Below the pieces are notes generated by a model. The model ran no database searches and was not told the DNA's origin. It saw only the letters and a list, made by a program, of their open reading frames with translations. Shown here piece after piece: positions 8,542-17,404 of a stretch of 64,000 bases of DNA. This DNA is from Oscillospiraceae bacterium (GTDB lineage: Bacteria > Bacillota > Clostridia > Oscillospirales > Acutalibacteraceae), in assembly GCA_910574995.1 (NCBI GenBank), contig CAJTCS010000005.1:124001-188000 (forward strand). The letters run 5' to 3'. The position numbers and the translations under genes are program-made. The number at the start of each line of letters is the position of its first letter. Positions within the stretch are counted from its first letter, which is position 1.

Positions 8542-9708
8542 TTAACCGAACAGCGCCAGCAGTACGCCCGCCGCCACGGCAGAGCCGATAACGCCAGACA
8601 CATTGGGGCCCATGGCGTGCATCAGCAGGAAGTTAGAGGGGTCTTCCTTCTGCCCAACCACCTGGGACACGCGGGCAGCCATAGGTACGGCGGATACGCC
8701 GGCGGAACCGATCAGGGGGTTGACCTTCTCCTTTGCGAACACGTTCATCAGCTTGGCCAGCAGCACGCCGCCAGCGGTGCCCATGCCAAAGGCCACCACG
8801 CCCATCAGCAAAATGCCCAGGGTGCTCAGGTTCAAGAAGTTGGCGGCGGTAGCCGTTGCGCCAACGGAGATGCCCAGGAAGATGGTAACGATGTTCATCA
8901 GCTCGTTCTGCACGGTCTTGCTCAGGCGGTCTACCACGCCGCTCTCACGCATCAGGTTGCCCAGCATCAGGCAGCCCACCAGCGGGGCGGCACTGGGCAG
9001 CATGAAGGAAACAAAGATGGTGACGATGATGGGGAACAGGATCTTTTCGGTCTTGGAAACGGGGCGCAGCTGCTTCATCTTGATGCGCCGCTCTTCTTTG
9101 GTGGTCAGGGCCTTCATGATGGGAGGCTGGATGACCGGCACCAAAGCCATGTAAGAGTATGCCGCCACGGCGATGGGCCCAAGGAGATGGGGCGCCAGCT
9201 GGCTGGTGGTGTAGATGGCGGTGGGGCCGTCCGCGCCGCCGATAATGCCGATGGAGGCGGACTCTGGCCCAGTGAAGCCCATCAAGTGCGCGCCGATGTA
9301 AGTGATGAAGATGCCCAGCTGGGCCGCAGCGCCCAGCAGCAGGCTTTTGGGGTTGGCAATCAGCGGGCCAAAGTCAGTCATGGCGCCTACGCCCACAAAG
9401 ATCAGGCAGGGGTAGATGCCCAGCTTCACGCCCAGGTACAGGTAATCGATAAGACCGCCGTGGCCAGTACCCAGCTCGGCCCAGTTGATCACGCCGTCTG
9501 CAAAATACTCGGCGTGGTACATGCCTGCGCCGGGCAGGTTGGTCAGCAACATGCCGAAAGCAATGGGCAGCAGCAGCAGGGGCTCGAATTTCTTGACGAT
9601 GGCCAAGTACAGCAGCACACAGGCAACCACCAGCATCACCAGGTTCAGGGGGTTCTCCCCCACAATGGCGAAGCCTGTGCTCTGCAAGAAGTTCATAATA
9701 GCTTCCAT
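8542..9708 (-). CDS. oadB: Na+-translocating decarboxylase beta subunit
   Basis: This integral membrane subunit decarboxylates carboxybiotin and couples the reaction to Na+ export. At 388 residues, with about nine or more hydrophobic segments, it has the conserved [20 protein letters not shown] segment and, near the end, [20 protein letters not shown] and [17 protein letters not shown], which are hallmarks of the OadB/MmdB/GcdB family. The start at 9708 is preceded by AAGGAG. It lies between the biotin carrier gene and oadA. The family cannot by itself separate oxaloacetate, methylmalonyl-CoA and glutaconyl-CoA systems. Confidence 0.95.
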   Translation of the reverse strand: MEAIMNFLQSTGFAIVGENPLNLVMLVVACVLLYLAIVKKFEPLLLLPIAFGMLLTNLPGAGMYHAEYFADGVINWAELGTGHGGLIDYLYLGVKLGIYPCLIFVGVGAMTDFGPLIANPKSLLLGAAAQLGIFITYIGAHLMGFTGPESASIGIIGGADGPTAIYTTSQLAPHLLGPIAVAAYSYMALVPVIQPPIMKALTTKEERRIKMKQLRPVSKTEKILFPIIVTIFVSFMLPSAAPLVGCLMLGNLMRESGVVDRLSKTVQNELMNIVTIFLGISVGATATAANFLNLSTLGILLMGVVAFGMGTAGGVLLAKLMNVFAKEKVNPLIGSAGVSAVPMAARVSQVVGQKEDPSNFLLMHAMGPNVSGVIGSAVAAGVLLALFG

Positions 9709-9747
9709 GGATTACACTCCTTATTTTTTGATTTCAGGCGCAGGGCC

Positions 9748-10101
9748 TTACGCGATGGTGCACAGGAGTGTGCCGCTCTCCACAGCAGCGCCCTTGGAAA
9801 CGGAAACAGCCGTGACGGTGCCGTCCTTAGGCGCCATGATCTCGTTCTCCATCTTCATGGCTTCCAGCACCATCAGCACCTGGCCGGACTTCACGGCCTG
9901 GCCGGCGGAAACCTTCACGTCCAGGATAGTGCCAGGCATGGGGGCCGTTACCTGTTCGCCAGCGCCCGCAGGGGCCGGGGCGGGAGCGGGGGCCGCCGCA
10001 GGGGCCGGGGCCGCCACAGGGGCGGGAGCCGCGCCGCCCTTTACCTCTTCTACCGTGACTTCATAAGCAGTACCATTTACATTTACATGATAGTTTCTCA
10101 T
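9748..10101 (-). CDS. Biotin carboxyl carrier protein of the decarboxylase
   Basis: This small protein (117 residues) shuttles the carboxyl group from OadA to OadB on a covalently bound biotin. It has a short N-terminal strand-rich part, an Ala/Pro linker at about residues 23-48, and a biotinyl domain with the EAMKM site, Lys83 being the predicted biotinylated residue. The carrier is a separate gene rather than the C-terminus of OadA, as in many Firmicutes and in methylmalonyl-CoA decarboxylases. It lies 39 bases before oadB and 45 after oadG. Confidence 0.95.
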   Translation of the reverse strand: MRNYHVNVNGTAYEVTVEEVKGGAAPAPVAAPAPAAAPAPAPAPAGAGEQVTAPMPGTILDVKVSAGQAVKSGQVLMVLEAMKMENEIMAPKDGTVTAVSVSKGAAVESGTLLCTIA

Positions 10102-10146
10102 AACGCCAATTACCTCTCAATCAAATTAAACTTCTTGCGGGTCGGT

Positions 10147-10434
10147 TTACAGCTTCCGGATGGAATGGATCTTGATATGTCCTACGTCCGCACCCATGTC
10201 TTCCGCAATGGCAGCCGCGATAGCGGCCACTACCTGCTGCTTGTTAGACGGGGCGGCGGACACAGGGGCGGCGGGGGCCGCCGCAGGGGCCGCGGCAGGC
10301 TGGGGGGCAGAGTTGCCCGTGAACTTCTGCATCACCGCGCCCATGATCTTAATGATGATGATCAGGCAGATCAAAACCACGAAAACTGTGGCAAGACCCA
10401 TTGCGATGACCTGGACAAAACTGGGTTCGCTCAT
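10147..10434 (-). CDS. oadG: Decarboxylase gamma subunit (OadG-like)
   Basis: This is a small membrane anchor that assembles the decarboxylase. The product has 95 residues with one N-terminal membrane helix (GLATVFVVLICLIIIIKIMG), an Ala/Pro linker and a short C-terminal domain. The ATG at 10434 has AGGAGG 10 bases upstream, so the longer open frame reaching 10527 is not used. It is first in the operon. Sequence conservation in this family is low; the assignment leans on size, topology and position. Confidence 0.85.
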   Translation of the reverse strand: MSEPSFVQVIAMGLATVFVVLICLIIIIKIMGAVMQKFTGNSAPQPAAAPAAAPAAPVSAAPSNKQQVVAAIAAAIAEDMGADVGHIKIHSIRKL

Positions 10435-10492
10435 ACGAAACAGACCTCCTTTCGCCATGGAATTATAGAAAAGTACATAAAAAAGCAGTGTG

Positions 10493-10529
10493 TTTTGATA
10501 AAATGCCCTTCTTCCGCATTTTATCAAAA
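10493..10529. repeat. Perfect 14-bp inverted repeat in the oad leader
   Basis: TTTTGATAAAATGC at 10493-10506 is matched exactly by its reverse complement at 10516-10529, with a 9-base loop. It lies just downstream of the -10 box, at or next to the expected transcription start. It could be an operator or a 5' stem-loop that stabilises the messenger RNA. No T-run follows directly. Confidence 0.7.
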
Positions 10530-10538
10530 ATCAAGATG

Positions 10539-10567
10539 ATGATACCACACATCCGGTTTTTTTACAA
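10539..10567 (-). promoter_or_regulatory. Promoter of the oad operon
   Basis: On the minus strand TTGTAA, a 17-base spacer and TATCAT lie about 105 bases before oadG. Confidence 0.7.
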
Positions 10568-10631
10568 GGGCTGAAGGGGGAATTTGTTAAATTTTTTTCA
10601 AAGAGGCAGTTACGACAAGCTAACCCCTTTT

Positions 10632-10661
10632 AAAAAAAGCAGGCCCCTGCCCGGGGCCCGC
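10632..10661 (-). terminator. Terminator of the GNAT gene
   Basis: A GC-rich stem (GCGGGCCCC with GGGGCCTGC, one G-T pair) is followed on the minus strand by seven T. It sits four bases after the stop at 10666. Confidence 0.85.
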
Positions 10662-10665
10662 TTTC

Positions 10666-11241
10666 CTACGCCCGGACCAATAAAGCGGCCCGCTCCCGCG
10701 CCTCTTCATACTCATGGTTCAGCACCAGGTAGGGCTTAGTGGGCTTTGCCGCCCCTGGGTCATGGGGGGCCAGCTGGTAGCGGGCCAGCAGGACCTGGCG
10801 GCGTGCCTCCTGCTCCTCCCCCACTGCCTGGAAGCCCATGGCCTGGAAAAAGCCCAAGACCCCCTCCCCTGGCAGGCCAACGCGCGCCAATACCTCCCGG
10901 CGGTTCCCCATCTCCATGATGTCCCGCATTAAAGACCACAGGGCCCGGCCTACGCCGATGCGCTGGAACGCAGGCTTTACATACAGCTGGAACTCTACTG
11001 AGAATAGGTTTTCCGGGTCCGCCCGGTTCTCCGTCAAATGGCAGAAGCCCGCTGGGGTAGAATCGATCTCACACAGCAGCCAGCCCAGCCCGTATGTGTA
11101 CCGGTCGATGCGCTGTATATATGCCTGCAGCTCTGGCAGGGCCTCCTCGGGCGCCGCTGCCGTGCCTACATAAGGGGCGTATATTTTCAACATAGAGGGC
11201 CCGTCCCATTCGTTTATCCGCCGTACCGCAACCTTTGCCAT
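10666..11241 (-). CDS. GNAT-family N-acetyltransferase
   Basis: This is a single-domain acetyl-CoA-dependent acetyltransferase of 191 residues. The acetyl-CoA loop is visible as FQRIGVGRALWSLM, following the FSVEFQLYVKPA strand, and a FFQAMGF segment follows as in many GNAT proteins. The ATG at 11241 has GGAG upstream; the open frame runs 30 codons further without a ribosome site. A C-terminal tail of about 35 residues extends beyond the core fold. Substrate unknown. It lies alone between the oad operon and nifJ with its own terminator. Confidence 0.85.
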   Translation of the reverse strand: MAKVAVRRINEWDGPSMLKIYAPYVGTAAAPEEALPELQAYIQRIDRYTYGLGWLLCEIDSTPAGFCHLTENRADPENLFSVEFQLYVKPAFQRIGVGRALWSLMRDIMEMGNRREVLARVGLPGEGVLGFFQAMGFQAVGEEQEARRQVLLARYQLAPHDPGAAKPTKPYLVLNHEYEEARERAALLVRA

Positions 11242-11337
11242 TGCCACACATCTCCTTTTCCCTTTTGTGCCAGTATACCACACCCGCGGGCAGCGCGCAA
11301 GATGGAAACCGCAGGGGCCCCTTCCCTGCAAAACCAG

Positions 11338-11373
11338 AAAGGGCCTGCCCAGTTGCCCGGGCAGGCCCTTTGT
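11338..11373 (-). terminator. Terminator of nifJ
   Basis: GGGCCTGCCC pairs with GGGCAGGCCC, flanked by AAA/TTT, giving a hairpin usable on either strand. It lies about 25 bases after the nifJ stop and upstream of the GNAT gene. Confidence 0.8.
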
Positions 11374-11398
11374 TATGCTATACAGCTGTTGCGGGGGA

Positions 11399-14300
11399 TC
11401 ACTCTGCCATCTTCTTCAGCTTGGCATACTTCTCCTCCGCAAACTTCTCAGCGTCGGCGAACAGCTTCTCGGCACGCTCTGGGAAGGAACGGGTCAGGCT
11501 GTTATAGCGCACTTCGCCCATGATGAAGTCGCGGTAAGAGGCAGAAGGCTCCTTGCTGTCCAGCTGGAAGGGGTTCTCCCCGGCGTCGGCCCGGCGGGGG
11601 TCGAAGCGGAAGTTATGCCAATAGCCAGCGGCCACAGCCTTCTTCTCTTCTACCATGGAGACACCCATGCCGCCCTTGATGCCGTGGTTGATGCAGGGGG
11701 CGTAAGCCAGGATGATGGAGGGGCCGTTATAGCTTTCGGCCTCGGAGAAAGCCTTGATGCACTGGTTCATGTCGGCGCCCATTGCCACCTGGGCCACATA
11801 GACGTAGCCATAGCTCATGGCGATAGCGGCCAGGTCTTTCTTCTTGGTAGACTTGCCGGTAGCCGCGAACTGGGCCACAGAGCCGCAGGGGGTAGACTTG
11901 GAGGCCTGTCCGCCGGTGTTGGAGTACACCTCGGTGTCGAACACCAGGATGTTGATGTTCTCGCCGGAAGCCAAGGCATGGTCCACGCCGCCGAAGCCGA
12001 TGTCATAGGCCCAGCCGTCGCCGCCCAGGATCCACATGGACTTCTTAGCCAGGTAATCCTTGTCCTTCAAAATCTCCAAAGCCAAGGTGCAGGCTTCGCA
12101 GTCACAGTACTTCTCGCCGGCGGCCTTGCGGGCCTCGGCGTGGGCCAGGAACTCGGGGGCCTTGTCGCCAAAGACTTCCTTAGCCTTGGGGGAGCTGGCA
12201 AAGGCGATGTTCTCGTCCACGGTCATCACGCCGTTCTCCAGGGCTGCAATATATGCCTCGGCGGCGGGGCCGTTGGACTTGCTGTCCCACATGGTGTCCA
12301 TCCAAGCCTTAGCGGCCTCCTTGATCTCGGGCACGCAGTACTCGATGGCGCACAGCTTCTCGGTCAGCTCCTTCAGGCGGCCGCGCACAGCGTTCTGCGC
12401 CAAGGTCATGCCCAGGCCGAACTCGGCGTTGTCCTCGAACAGGGAGTTTTCCCAAGCGGGGCCATGGCCCTTCTTGTTGACCGTGTAGGGCGTAGCGGGA
12501 GCGGAACCGCCCCAGATGGAAGAGCAGCCGGTGGCGTTGGCGATGAACATCTTGTCGCCGAACAGCTGGGTGGCAAGCTTCGCGTAGGGGGTTTCACCGC
12601 AGCCGCCGCAAGCGCCGGAGAACTCCAACAGGGGCTGCTTGAACTGGCTGCCCTTAACAGAGGTCTCCTTGAACTTCTCAGCCACAGCCTCCTTAGCGGG
12701 CAGGTCGATGGCATAGTTGAACACAGCCTGCTGGGGGCGCTGGGAATCGATGGGGGCCATCTGCAGGGCCTTGGTCTTGGCGGGGCAGGTGGTCACGCAG
12801 CTGCCGCAGCCGGTGCAGTCCAGGGTGGAGATGACCATGGCAAAGTGCATGCCAGGCACGCCGGTCATGGGCTTGGACAGGGTGCCCTCGGGGGCGTTTG
12901 CCAGCTCTTCATCCGTCATGGCAATGGGGCGGATGACCGCATGGGGGCATACATAAGAGCACTGGTTGCACTGGATGCAGTTTTCGGGAATCCACTGGGG
13001 CACGTCCACGGCCACGCCGCGCTTCTCATAGGCAGCGGTGCCCTGGGGGCTGGTGCCGTCGGCATACTTCTCGAAGGTGGAAACGGGCAGGTCCTTGCCA
13101 TGGAAGGAGTTCACCGGGAACACCACGTTGTTCACGTAGTCCACCAGGTCCTGGCGGCTGCCAGTGGCAACCTTCTTCTGGCTGTCGTCAACGCAGTCTT
13201 TCCAGGCGGCGGGCACGTCCACCTTGGTATAGCCGGTAGCGCCGGCGTCGATGGCGTCGTGGTTCATCTTGACCACAGCCTCGCCCTTGCGGCCGTAAGA
13301 CTTCTGGGCGGCGTCCTTCATATACTGGATAGCGTCGGCCTCGGGGATGATCTTGGCAATGGAGAAGAAAGCAGACTGCAGCACCGTGTTGATGCGGGTG
13401 CCCAGGCCAATCTCCTTGCCGATCTTGAAGCCGTCGATGGTGTAGAAATTGATCTCATTGTCGGCGATGAACTTCTTCACCTTGCCGGGCAGGCGCTCGT
13501 TAAGCTCCTCGGCGTTCCAGGCGCAGTTGAGCAGGAAGCTGCCGCCCTTCTTCAGGTCCTGTACCATGTCATAGGTCTCCAGGTACGCGGGGTTGGAACA
13601 GGCCACAAAGTCCGCCTTGGAAATATAATAGGTGGACTTGATGGGGGTATGGCCGAAGCGCAGGTGGGAGATGGTCAGGCCGCCGGACTTTTTAGAGTCG
13701 TAGTCAAAGTAGCCCTGGGCGTACATATCTGTGTGGTCGCCGATGATCTTGATGGAGTTCTTGTTGGCGCCAACGGTGCCGTCAGAGCCCAGGCCCCAGA
13801 ACTTGCAGCTGGTGGTGCCGGCCGGGGCGGTGTCGGGGTCTTCCTTGACCTCCAGGGACAGGTGGGTCACGTCGTCCACGATGCCGATGGTGAAACGCTT
13901 CTTGGGCTCGCTGCTCTCCATGTTGCGGTATACGGCGATGACGTCGCTGGGCTTGGTGTCCTTGCTGCCCAGGCCATAACGGCCAGAGAGCACAGGGCAC
14001 GCGCCAAAGCTGGTGCCGTTGATAGCGGCCAGCACGTCCAGGTACAGGGGCTCGCCGATGGAGCCGGGCTCCTTGGTGCGGTCCAAAACAGAGATGGTCT
14101 TTACCGTCTCAGGCAGCACGTCCAGCAAGTACTTGGCCACGAAGGGGCGGTACAGGCGGACCTTCACCAGGCCCACCTTCTCGCCGGCGGCGGTCAAGTA
14201 GTCGATGACCTCCTCAATGGTCTCGCAGGCGGAACCCATGGCAATGATGACCTTGTCGGCGTCGGGCGCGCCATAATAGTTGAAGGGCTTGTAGTCGGTG

Positions 14301-15064
14301 CCGATCTTTTCGTTGACCTTGTCCATATAGTCTACAACGACCTGGGGCACCGCGTCATAATACTTGTTGCAGGCCTCGCGCGCCTGGAAGAAGATATCGC
14401 CGTTCTGGGCCTGGCCGCGCAGCACGGGGTGCTCGGGGTTCAGGGCGTTGCGGCGGAAAGCGTTCACCGCGTCCCAGTCCAGCATTTCGCCCAGGTCCTC
14501 ATAGTCCCAGGCCTCAATCTTCTGCACCTCGTGGGAGGTACGGAAGCCGTCGAAGAAGTGGAGGAAGGGCACCTTGCCCTTGATAGCGGACAGGTGGGCC
14601 ACAGCGCCCAGGTCCATGACCTCCTGGGGGGAGTTGGCGCACAGCATGGCGTAGCCGGTCTGGCGGCAGGCGTACACGTCCGAGTGGTCGCCGAAGATGT
14701 TCAGGGCGTGGGTGGCCACCGTGCGGGCGGAAACGTGGATGACGCTGGGCAGCAGCTCGCCGGCGATCTTGTACATGTTGGGGATCATCAGCAGCAGGCC
14801 CTGGCTTGCGGTATAGGTGGTGGTCAGGGCGCCGGCGGCCAGAGAGCCGTGCACAGCGCCGGCAGCGCCGGCCTCAGACTGCATCTCAGTCACCCGCACC
14901 TCGCGGCCGAACAGGTTCTTCCGCCCGGCGGCGGCATACTTGTCGGTCTCGTCGGCCATCACGGAAGAGGGCGTGATGGGGTAGATGGCGGCAACGTCGG
15001 TAAACGCATAGGAAACATGCGCGGCGGCGTTGTTGCCATCCATGGTTTTCATTTTTCTTGCCAT
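11399..15064 (-). CDS. nifJ: Pyruvate:ferredoxin (flavodoxin) oxidoreductase
   Basis: This enzyme oxidises pyruvate with CoA to acetyl-CoA and CO2, reducing ferredoxin or flavodoxin; it is the main pyruvate-consuming step of many strict anaerobes. At 1221 residues it is the one-chain fused form. The N-terminal domain begins YAFTDVAAIYPITPSS. A two-[4Fe-4S] ferredoxin insert shows CIQCNQCSYVCP and CTGCGSCVTTCP. A third cluster is suggested by the ACGGCGETPY segment, and the thiamine-diphosphate domain has GGDGWAYDIGFGG followed by EVYSNTGGQ. The start at 15064 has AGGAGG 11 bases upstream. It appears monocistronic, with a promoter at 15163-15191. High GC at third positions produces a long antisense open frame that is not a gene. 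Confidence 0.98.
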   Translation of the reverse strand: MARKMKTMDGNNAAAHVSYAFTDVAAIYPITPSSVMADETDKYAAAGRKNLFGREVRVTEMQSEAGAAGAVHGSLAAGALTTTYTASQGLLLMIPNMYKIAGELLPSVIHVSARTVATHALNIFGDHSDVYACRQTGYAMLCANSPQEVMDLGAVAHLSAIKGKVPFLHFFDGFRTSHEVQKIEAWDYEDLGEMLDWDAVNAFRRNALNPEHPVLRGQAQNGDIFFQAREACNKYYDAVPQVVVDYMDKVNEKIGTDYKPFNYYGAPDADKVIIAMGSACETIEEVIDYLTAAGEKVGLVKVRLYRPFVAKYLLDVLPETVKTISVLDRTKEPGSIGEPLYLDVLAAINGTSFGACPVLSGRYGLGSKDTKPSDVIAVYRNMESSEPKKRFTIGIVDDVTHLSLEVKEDPDTAPAGTTSCKFWGLGSDGTVGANKNSIKIIGDHTDMYAQGYFDYDSKKSGGLTISHLRFGHTPIKSTYYISKADFVACSNPAYLETYDMVQDLKKGGSFLLNCAWNAEELNERLPGKVKKFIADNEINFYTIDGFKIGKEIGLGTRINTVLQSAFFSIAKIIPEADAIQYMKDAAQKSYGRKGEAVVKMNHDAIDAGATGYTKVDVPAAWKDCVDDSQKKVATGSRQDLVDYVNNVVFPVNSFHGKDLPVSTFEKYADGTSPQGTAAYEKRGVAVDVPQWIPENCIQCNQCSYVCPHAVIRPIAMTDEELANAPEGTLSKPMTGVPGMHFAMVISTLDCTGCGSCVTTCPAKTKALQMAPIDSQRPQQAVFNYAIDLPAKEAVAEKFKETSVKGSQFKQPLLEFSGACGGCGETPYAKLATQLFGDKMFIANATGCSSIWGGSAPATPYTVNKKGHGPAWENSLFEDNAEFGLGMTLAQNAVRGRLKELTEKLCAIEYCVPEIKEAAKAWMDTMWDSKSNGPAAEAYIAALENGVMTVDENIAFASSPKAKEVFGDKAPEFLAHAEARKAAGEKYCDCEACTLALEILKDKDYLAKKSMWILGGDGWAYDIGFGGVDHALASGENINILVFDTEVYSNTGGQASKSTPCGSVAQFAATGKSTKKKDLAAIAMSYGYVYVAQVAMGADMNQCIKAFSEAESYNGPSIILAYAPCINHGIKGGMGVSMVEEKKAVAAGYWHNFRFDPRRADAGENPFQLDSKEPSASYRDFIMGEVRYNSLTRSFPERAEKLFADAEKFAEEKYAKLKKMAE

Positions 15065-15162
15065 AGGACTATCTTCCTCCTTTTAGGATGATCGGTACTG
15101 CAACGACGGGCAAAGGCGCGCAGAAACAGGGCTTTGCCCCGCACAGCTGCCCGTGTTGTTTT

Positions 15163-15191
15163 ATTCTACCATTTTTTTCGGGCGCTGTAAA
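15163..15191 (-). promoter_or_regulatory. Promoter of nifJ
   Basis: On the minus strand TTTACA, 17 bases, TAGAAT. It lies about 100 bases upstream of the nifJ start. Confidence 0.65.
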
Positions 15192-15267
15192 GGCAAAAAA
15201 GGATTTCTGTGAAAATTTTGCACGTTTTGACTACCATCCATTAAGAAGAGGGCCCGCCCTTCCCGCG

Positions 15268-15510
15268 CTACCCCTTCTTTTCCAGTTCTTTCAAAACCCT
15301 GCGGCCCATGTCCTGCAAAACAATATCCGGCAAAGCCGCCACAAACAGGCATCCGCCAAGGCCGCACAAGGCGCACAGCGCCAGGCCGATGACCCTGACC
15401 TTCCCGCGCCCATAGCCCTTGTCTTCCATAGCCTGGGCCATAAGTATCGCGCTGAGGATATGCACCGCCAGGCCCATGGCAAAAAATAATAACGCGGCTG
15501 GAAATCCCAT
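15268..15510 (-). CDS. Small two-helix membrane protein
   Basis: The product has 80 residues with two hydrophobic segments, FPAALLFFAMGLAVHILSAI near the N-terminus and VIGLALCALCGLGGCLFVAA in the middle, and a charged C-terminal tail. The ATG at 15510 follows a GGAGG; the open frame extends 11 codons upstream without need. I do not recognise a family. It is transcribed away from the XRE gene at 15648, from a promoter at 15555-15583. Function unknown. Confidence 0.6.
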   Translation of the reverse strand: MGFPAALLFFAMGLAVHILSAILMAQAMEDKGYGRGKVRVIGLALCALCGLGGCLFVAALPDIVLQDMGRRVLKELEKKG

Positions 15511-15554
15511 GTTCCCCCTCCTTCCCTCTTGCTGTTGATACATGCTATTTTTTG

Positions 15555-15583
15555 ATTTTACGACATTTCATGGTAAAAGTCAA
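15555..15583 (-). promoter_or_regulatory. Promoter of the small membrane protein
   Basis: On the minus strand TTGACT, 17 bases, TAAAAT, about 45 bases before the start at 15510. Confidence 0.65.
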
Positions 15584-15647
15584 TACCACGTTTTGTTGTG
15601 CGCATACTATTTGTGTTTCTATTTTTACATAAAAAGGAGCGCCTCTC

Positions 15648-15890
15648 ATGTACCAACGGATAAGAGACCTACGGGAAGATAGGGATTTAACACAGCAAAA
15701 CCTGGCGGACTATCTGCACTGCACCCAGACCTGTTACTCCAACTATGAATTAGGCTACCACGATATTCCTACAGAAGTGCTTATCAAGCTCAGCCAGTTC
15801 TACAACACCAGCACCGACTACCTTCTAGGCCTTACCGACCAGCCCAAGCCCTATCCCCGGAAAGCCCCCAAGAAAAGCTGGCTGCCGTGA
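15648..15890 (+). CDS. XRE-family transcriptional regulator
   Basis: This is a single Cro/CI-type helix-turn-helix protein of 80 residues. The HTH lies at about residues 12-34 (LTQQNLADYLHCTQTCYSNYE), followed by IPTEVLIKLSQFYNTSTDYLLGL, the usual end of this fold. AAGGAG precedes the ATG. The divergent small membrane gene is a possible target; that is inference. There is no ligand or membrane domain. Confidence 0.88.
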   Translation: MYQRIRDLREDRDLTQQNLADYLHCTQTCYSNYELGYHDIPTEVLIKLSQFYNTSTDYLLGLTDQPKPYPRKAPKKSWLP

Positions 15891-15920
15891 AGACAGGCCC
15901 CAGCATGCCGGGGGAAGGAA

Positions 15921-15949
15921 TTGACAAGCCCGCCGCTTTCCTGTACAAT
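15921..15949 (+). promoter_or_regulatory. Promoter of the CBS-domain gene
   Basis: TTGACA, 17 bases, TACAAT, about 55 bases before the start at 16005. Confidence 0.8.
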
Positions 15950-16004
15950 ATGGGTGCGCTTAAAATTTTTGCTTTTTCTATTTAATGAAAGGAGCCCCAT
16001 CCCC

Positions 16005-17333
16005 ATGCCTCCCGAACCTGACGGTACGATACCCCTTTCCACCCTGCTGACGCTGCTGTGTTTGCTGCTGGCGGCCCTGTATGCCGCCGGCGAATCCGCC
16101 GTGGGGCAGCTCTCCCCTTCCCAGGTCAAAAAAGACGCCGACGCCGGCGACCCCAAAGCCAAGGCCCTTTTCAAAACCCTTCAGGCCCAGAACAGCGCGG
16201 TGTCCCCCTTACAGCTGGGGCTGCTGTTCTGCGGGCTGCTGGGGCTGGGCCTGTGCATGGGCGGTTATTGGCGCCCCTTATACCGGGCCCTGGCGGGGCT
16301 GTGGCCCCCAGGGGCGGCTTCGCTGCTCTCCTGCCTGGCGGTGTCCTTCTGTTATATGCTGGCGTTCTTCCTGTTTGCCGACCTGCTCCCCAAAAAAGGC
16401 GCGCGCCACAGCGCGGAAGCCTTTTCCCGCCGGTGGGCCGGGCTGATATGGGGCCTTTCCTGCGGGGCGCGGCCCCTGCTGGCGCTGTCCTCGGCCATTG
16501 CCAACGGCGTGCTGCGGCTGTTCCACATCGACCCCCACGCCCTGGAGGACGCCCTTACCGAGGAAGAGATCCTGCAGATGGTGGGCAAGGGCGAGGAGAC
16601 GGGGGTGATTGAAGAGACGGAAAAGGACATGATCGCCAATATCCTGGACTTTAACGACACCACCGCCGGGGAAACCATGACCCACCGCACAGACGTGGTG
16701 GCCGTGGAGGACTGCGCCCCTGTCAGCGAGCTTGTGGCGGCCTCGGTAGAGAACGGGTGCTCCCGCGTCCCGGTGTACCACGAGGACATCGATTCCGTGG
16801 TGGGCATCTGCTATGTGAAAGACCTGCTGCCCTATGTGGGCCGGGAAGTGCCCGGGGGCCTTTCCTTGACTGATTTCATGCGGCCGGCCTATTTCATCCC
16901 CGAAACGAAAAAATGCAGCCAGCTCTTCACCGAGATGACCGAACGCAAGGTGCAGATCGCCATCGTGGTGGATGAATATGGCGGCACGGCGGGGCTGATT
17001 ACCCTGGAGGACCTGATGGAATCCATCGTGGGGAACATCCAGGACGAGTACGACCACGAGGAGGACGAGGTCTTCCGGTTAAGCGAACGGGCCTTTACGG
17101 TAGACGGCGCCACGCCCATTGACGAGGTTGCGGGCCTGGCCGGCGTAGAGCTGCCCGAAGGGGACTATGATACCATTGCCGGGCTGGTGACAGAGCTGCT
17201 GGGGCGCATCCCCAAAGAGGGGGAGCGGCCCCAGGTGCAGGTAGCCGGGCTGACGGTGACCGTTTTGCAGATCGAAGACCAGCGGCTTTCCCGGCTGCTC
17301 ATCGTGCAAGACCCGCCCGCCCAGCCGCTATAA
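16005..17333 (+). CDS. CNNM/CorC-HlyC-type membrane protein with CBS pair
   Basis: The family includes Mg2+/Co2+ efflux-related proteins once called hemolysin C. The product has 442 residues. A DUF21/CNNM membrane domain fills about residues 1-180, with four hydrophobic segments. Two CBS domains follow, with the MTHRTDVVAVE and YCTVKDLLP-like boundary marks (here ICYVKDLLPYVGREVPG). The C-terminal CorC/HlyC transporter-associated domain contains VDGATPIDEVAGLAGVELPE and DTIAGLVTELLGRIP. The membrane domain is less conserved than usual (KKDADAGDPKAKALF replaces the common sequence). AAAGGAG precedes the ATG. It appears monocistronic with a clear promoter and terminator. Ion specificity cannot be read from the sequence. 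Confidence 0.9.
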   Translation: MPPEPDGTIPLSTLLTLLCLLLAALYAAGESAVGQLSPSQVKKDADAGDPKAKALFKTLQAQNSAVSPLQLGLLFCGLLGLGLCMGGYWRPLYRALAGLWPPGAASLLSCLAVSFCYMLAFFLFADLLPKKGARHSAEAFSRRWAGLIWGLSCGARPLLALSSAIANGVLRLFHIDPHALEDALTEEEILQMVGKGEETGVIEETEKDMIANILDFNDTTAGETMTHRTDVVAVEDCAPVSELVAASVENGCSRVPVYHEDIDSVVGICYVKDLLPYVGREVPGGLSLTDFMRPAYFIPETKKCSQLFTEMTERKVQIAIVVDEYGGTAGLITLEDLMESIVGNIQDEYDHEEDEVFRLSERAFTVDGATPIDEVAGLAGVELPEGDYDTIAGLVTELLGRIPKEGERPQVQVAGLTVTVLQIEDQRLSRLLIVQDPPAQPL

Positions 17334-17341
17334 AAACAAGG

Positions 17342-17376
17342 GAAGGGCAGACTATCCCAGTCTGTCCTTCTCTTTT
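17342..17376 (+). terminator. Terminator after the CBS-domain gene
   Basis: A stem built from GAAGGGCAGACT and AGTCTGTCCTTC is followed by TCTTTT, nine bases after the stop. Confidence 0.8.
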
Positions 17377-17404
17377 CCATGCCTATAGCCGCCCCATGGG
17401 GCTT

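Noticed and set aside
8617-10539. A 640-codon frame opposite oadB, the biotin carrier and oadG
   Set aside because: It crosses three well-supported genes on the other strand and has low-complexity composition.
11267-15091. A 1274-codon open frame opposite nifJ
   Set aside because: It is the antisense shadow of a strongly supported gene in GC-rich DNA; its translation is rich in Gly, His, Leu and Val with no motifs or start signals.
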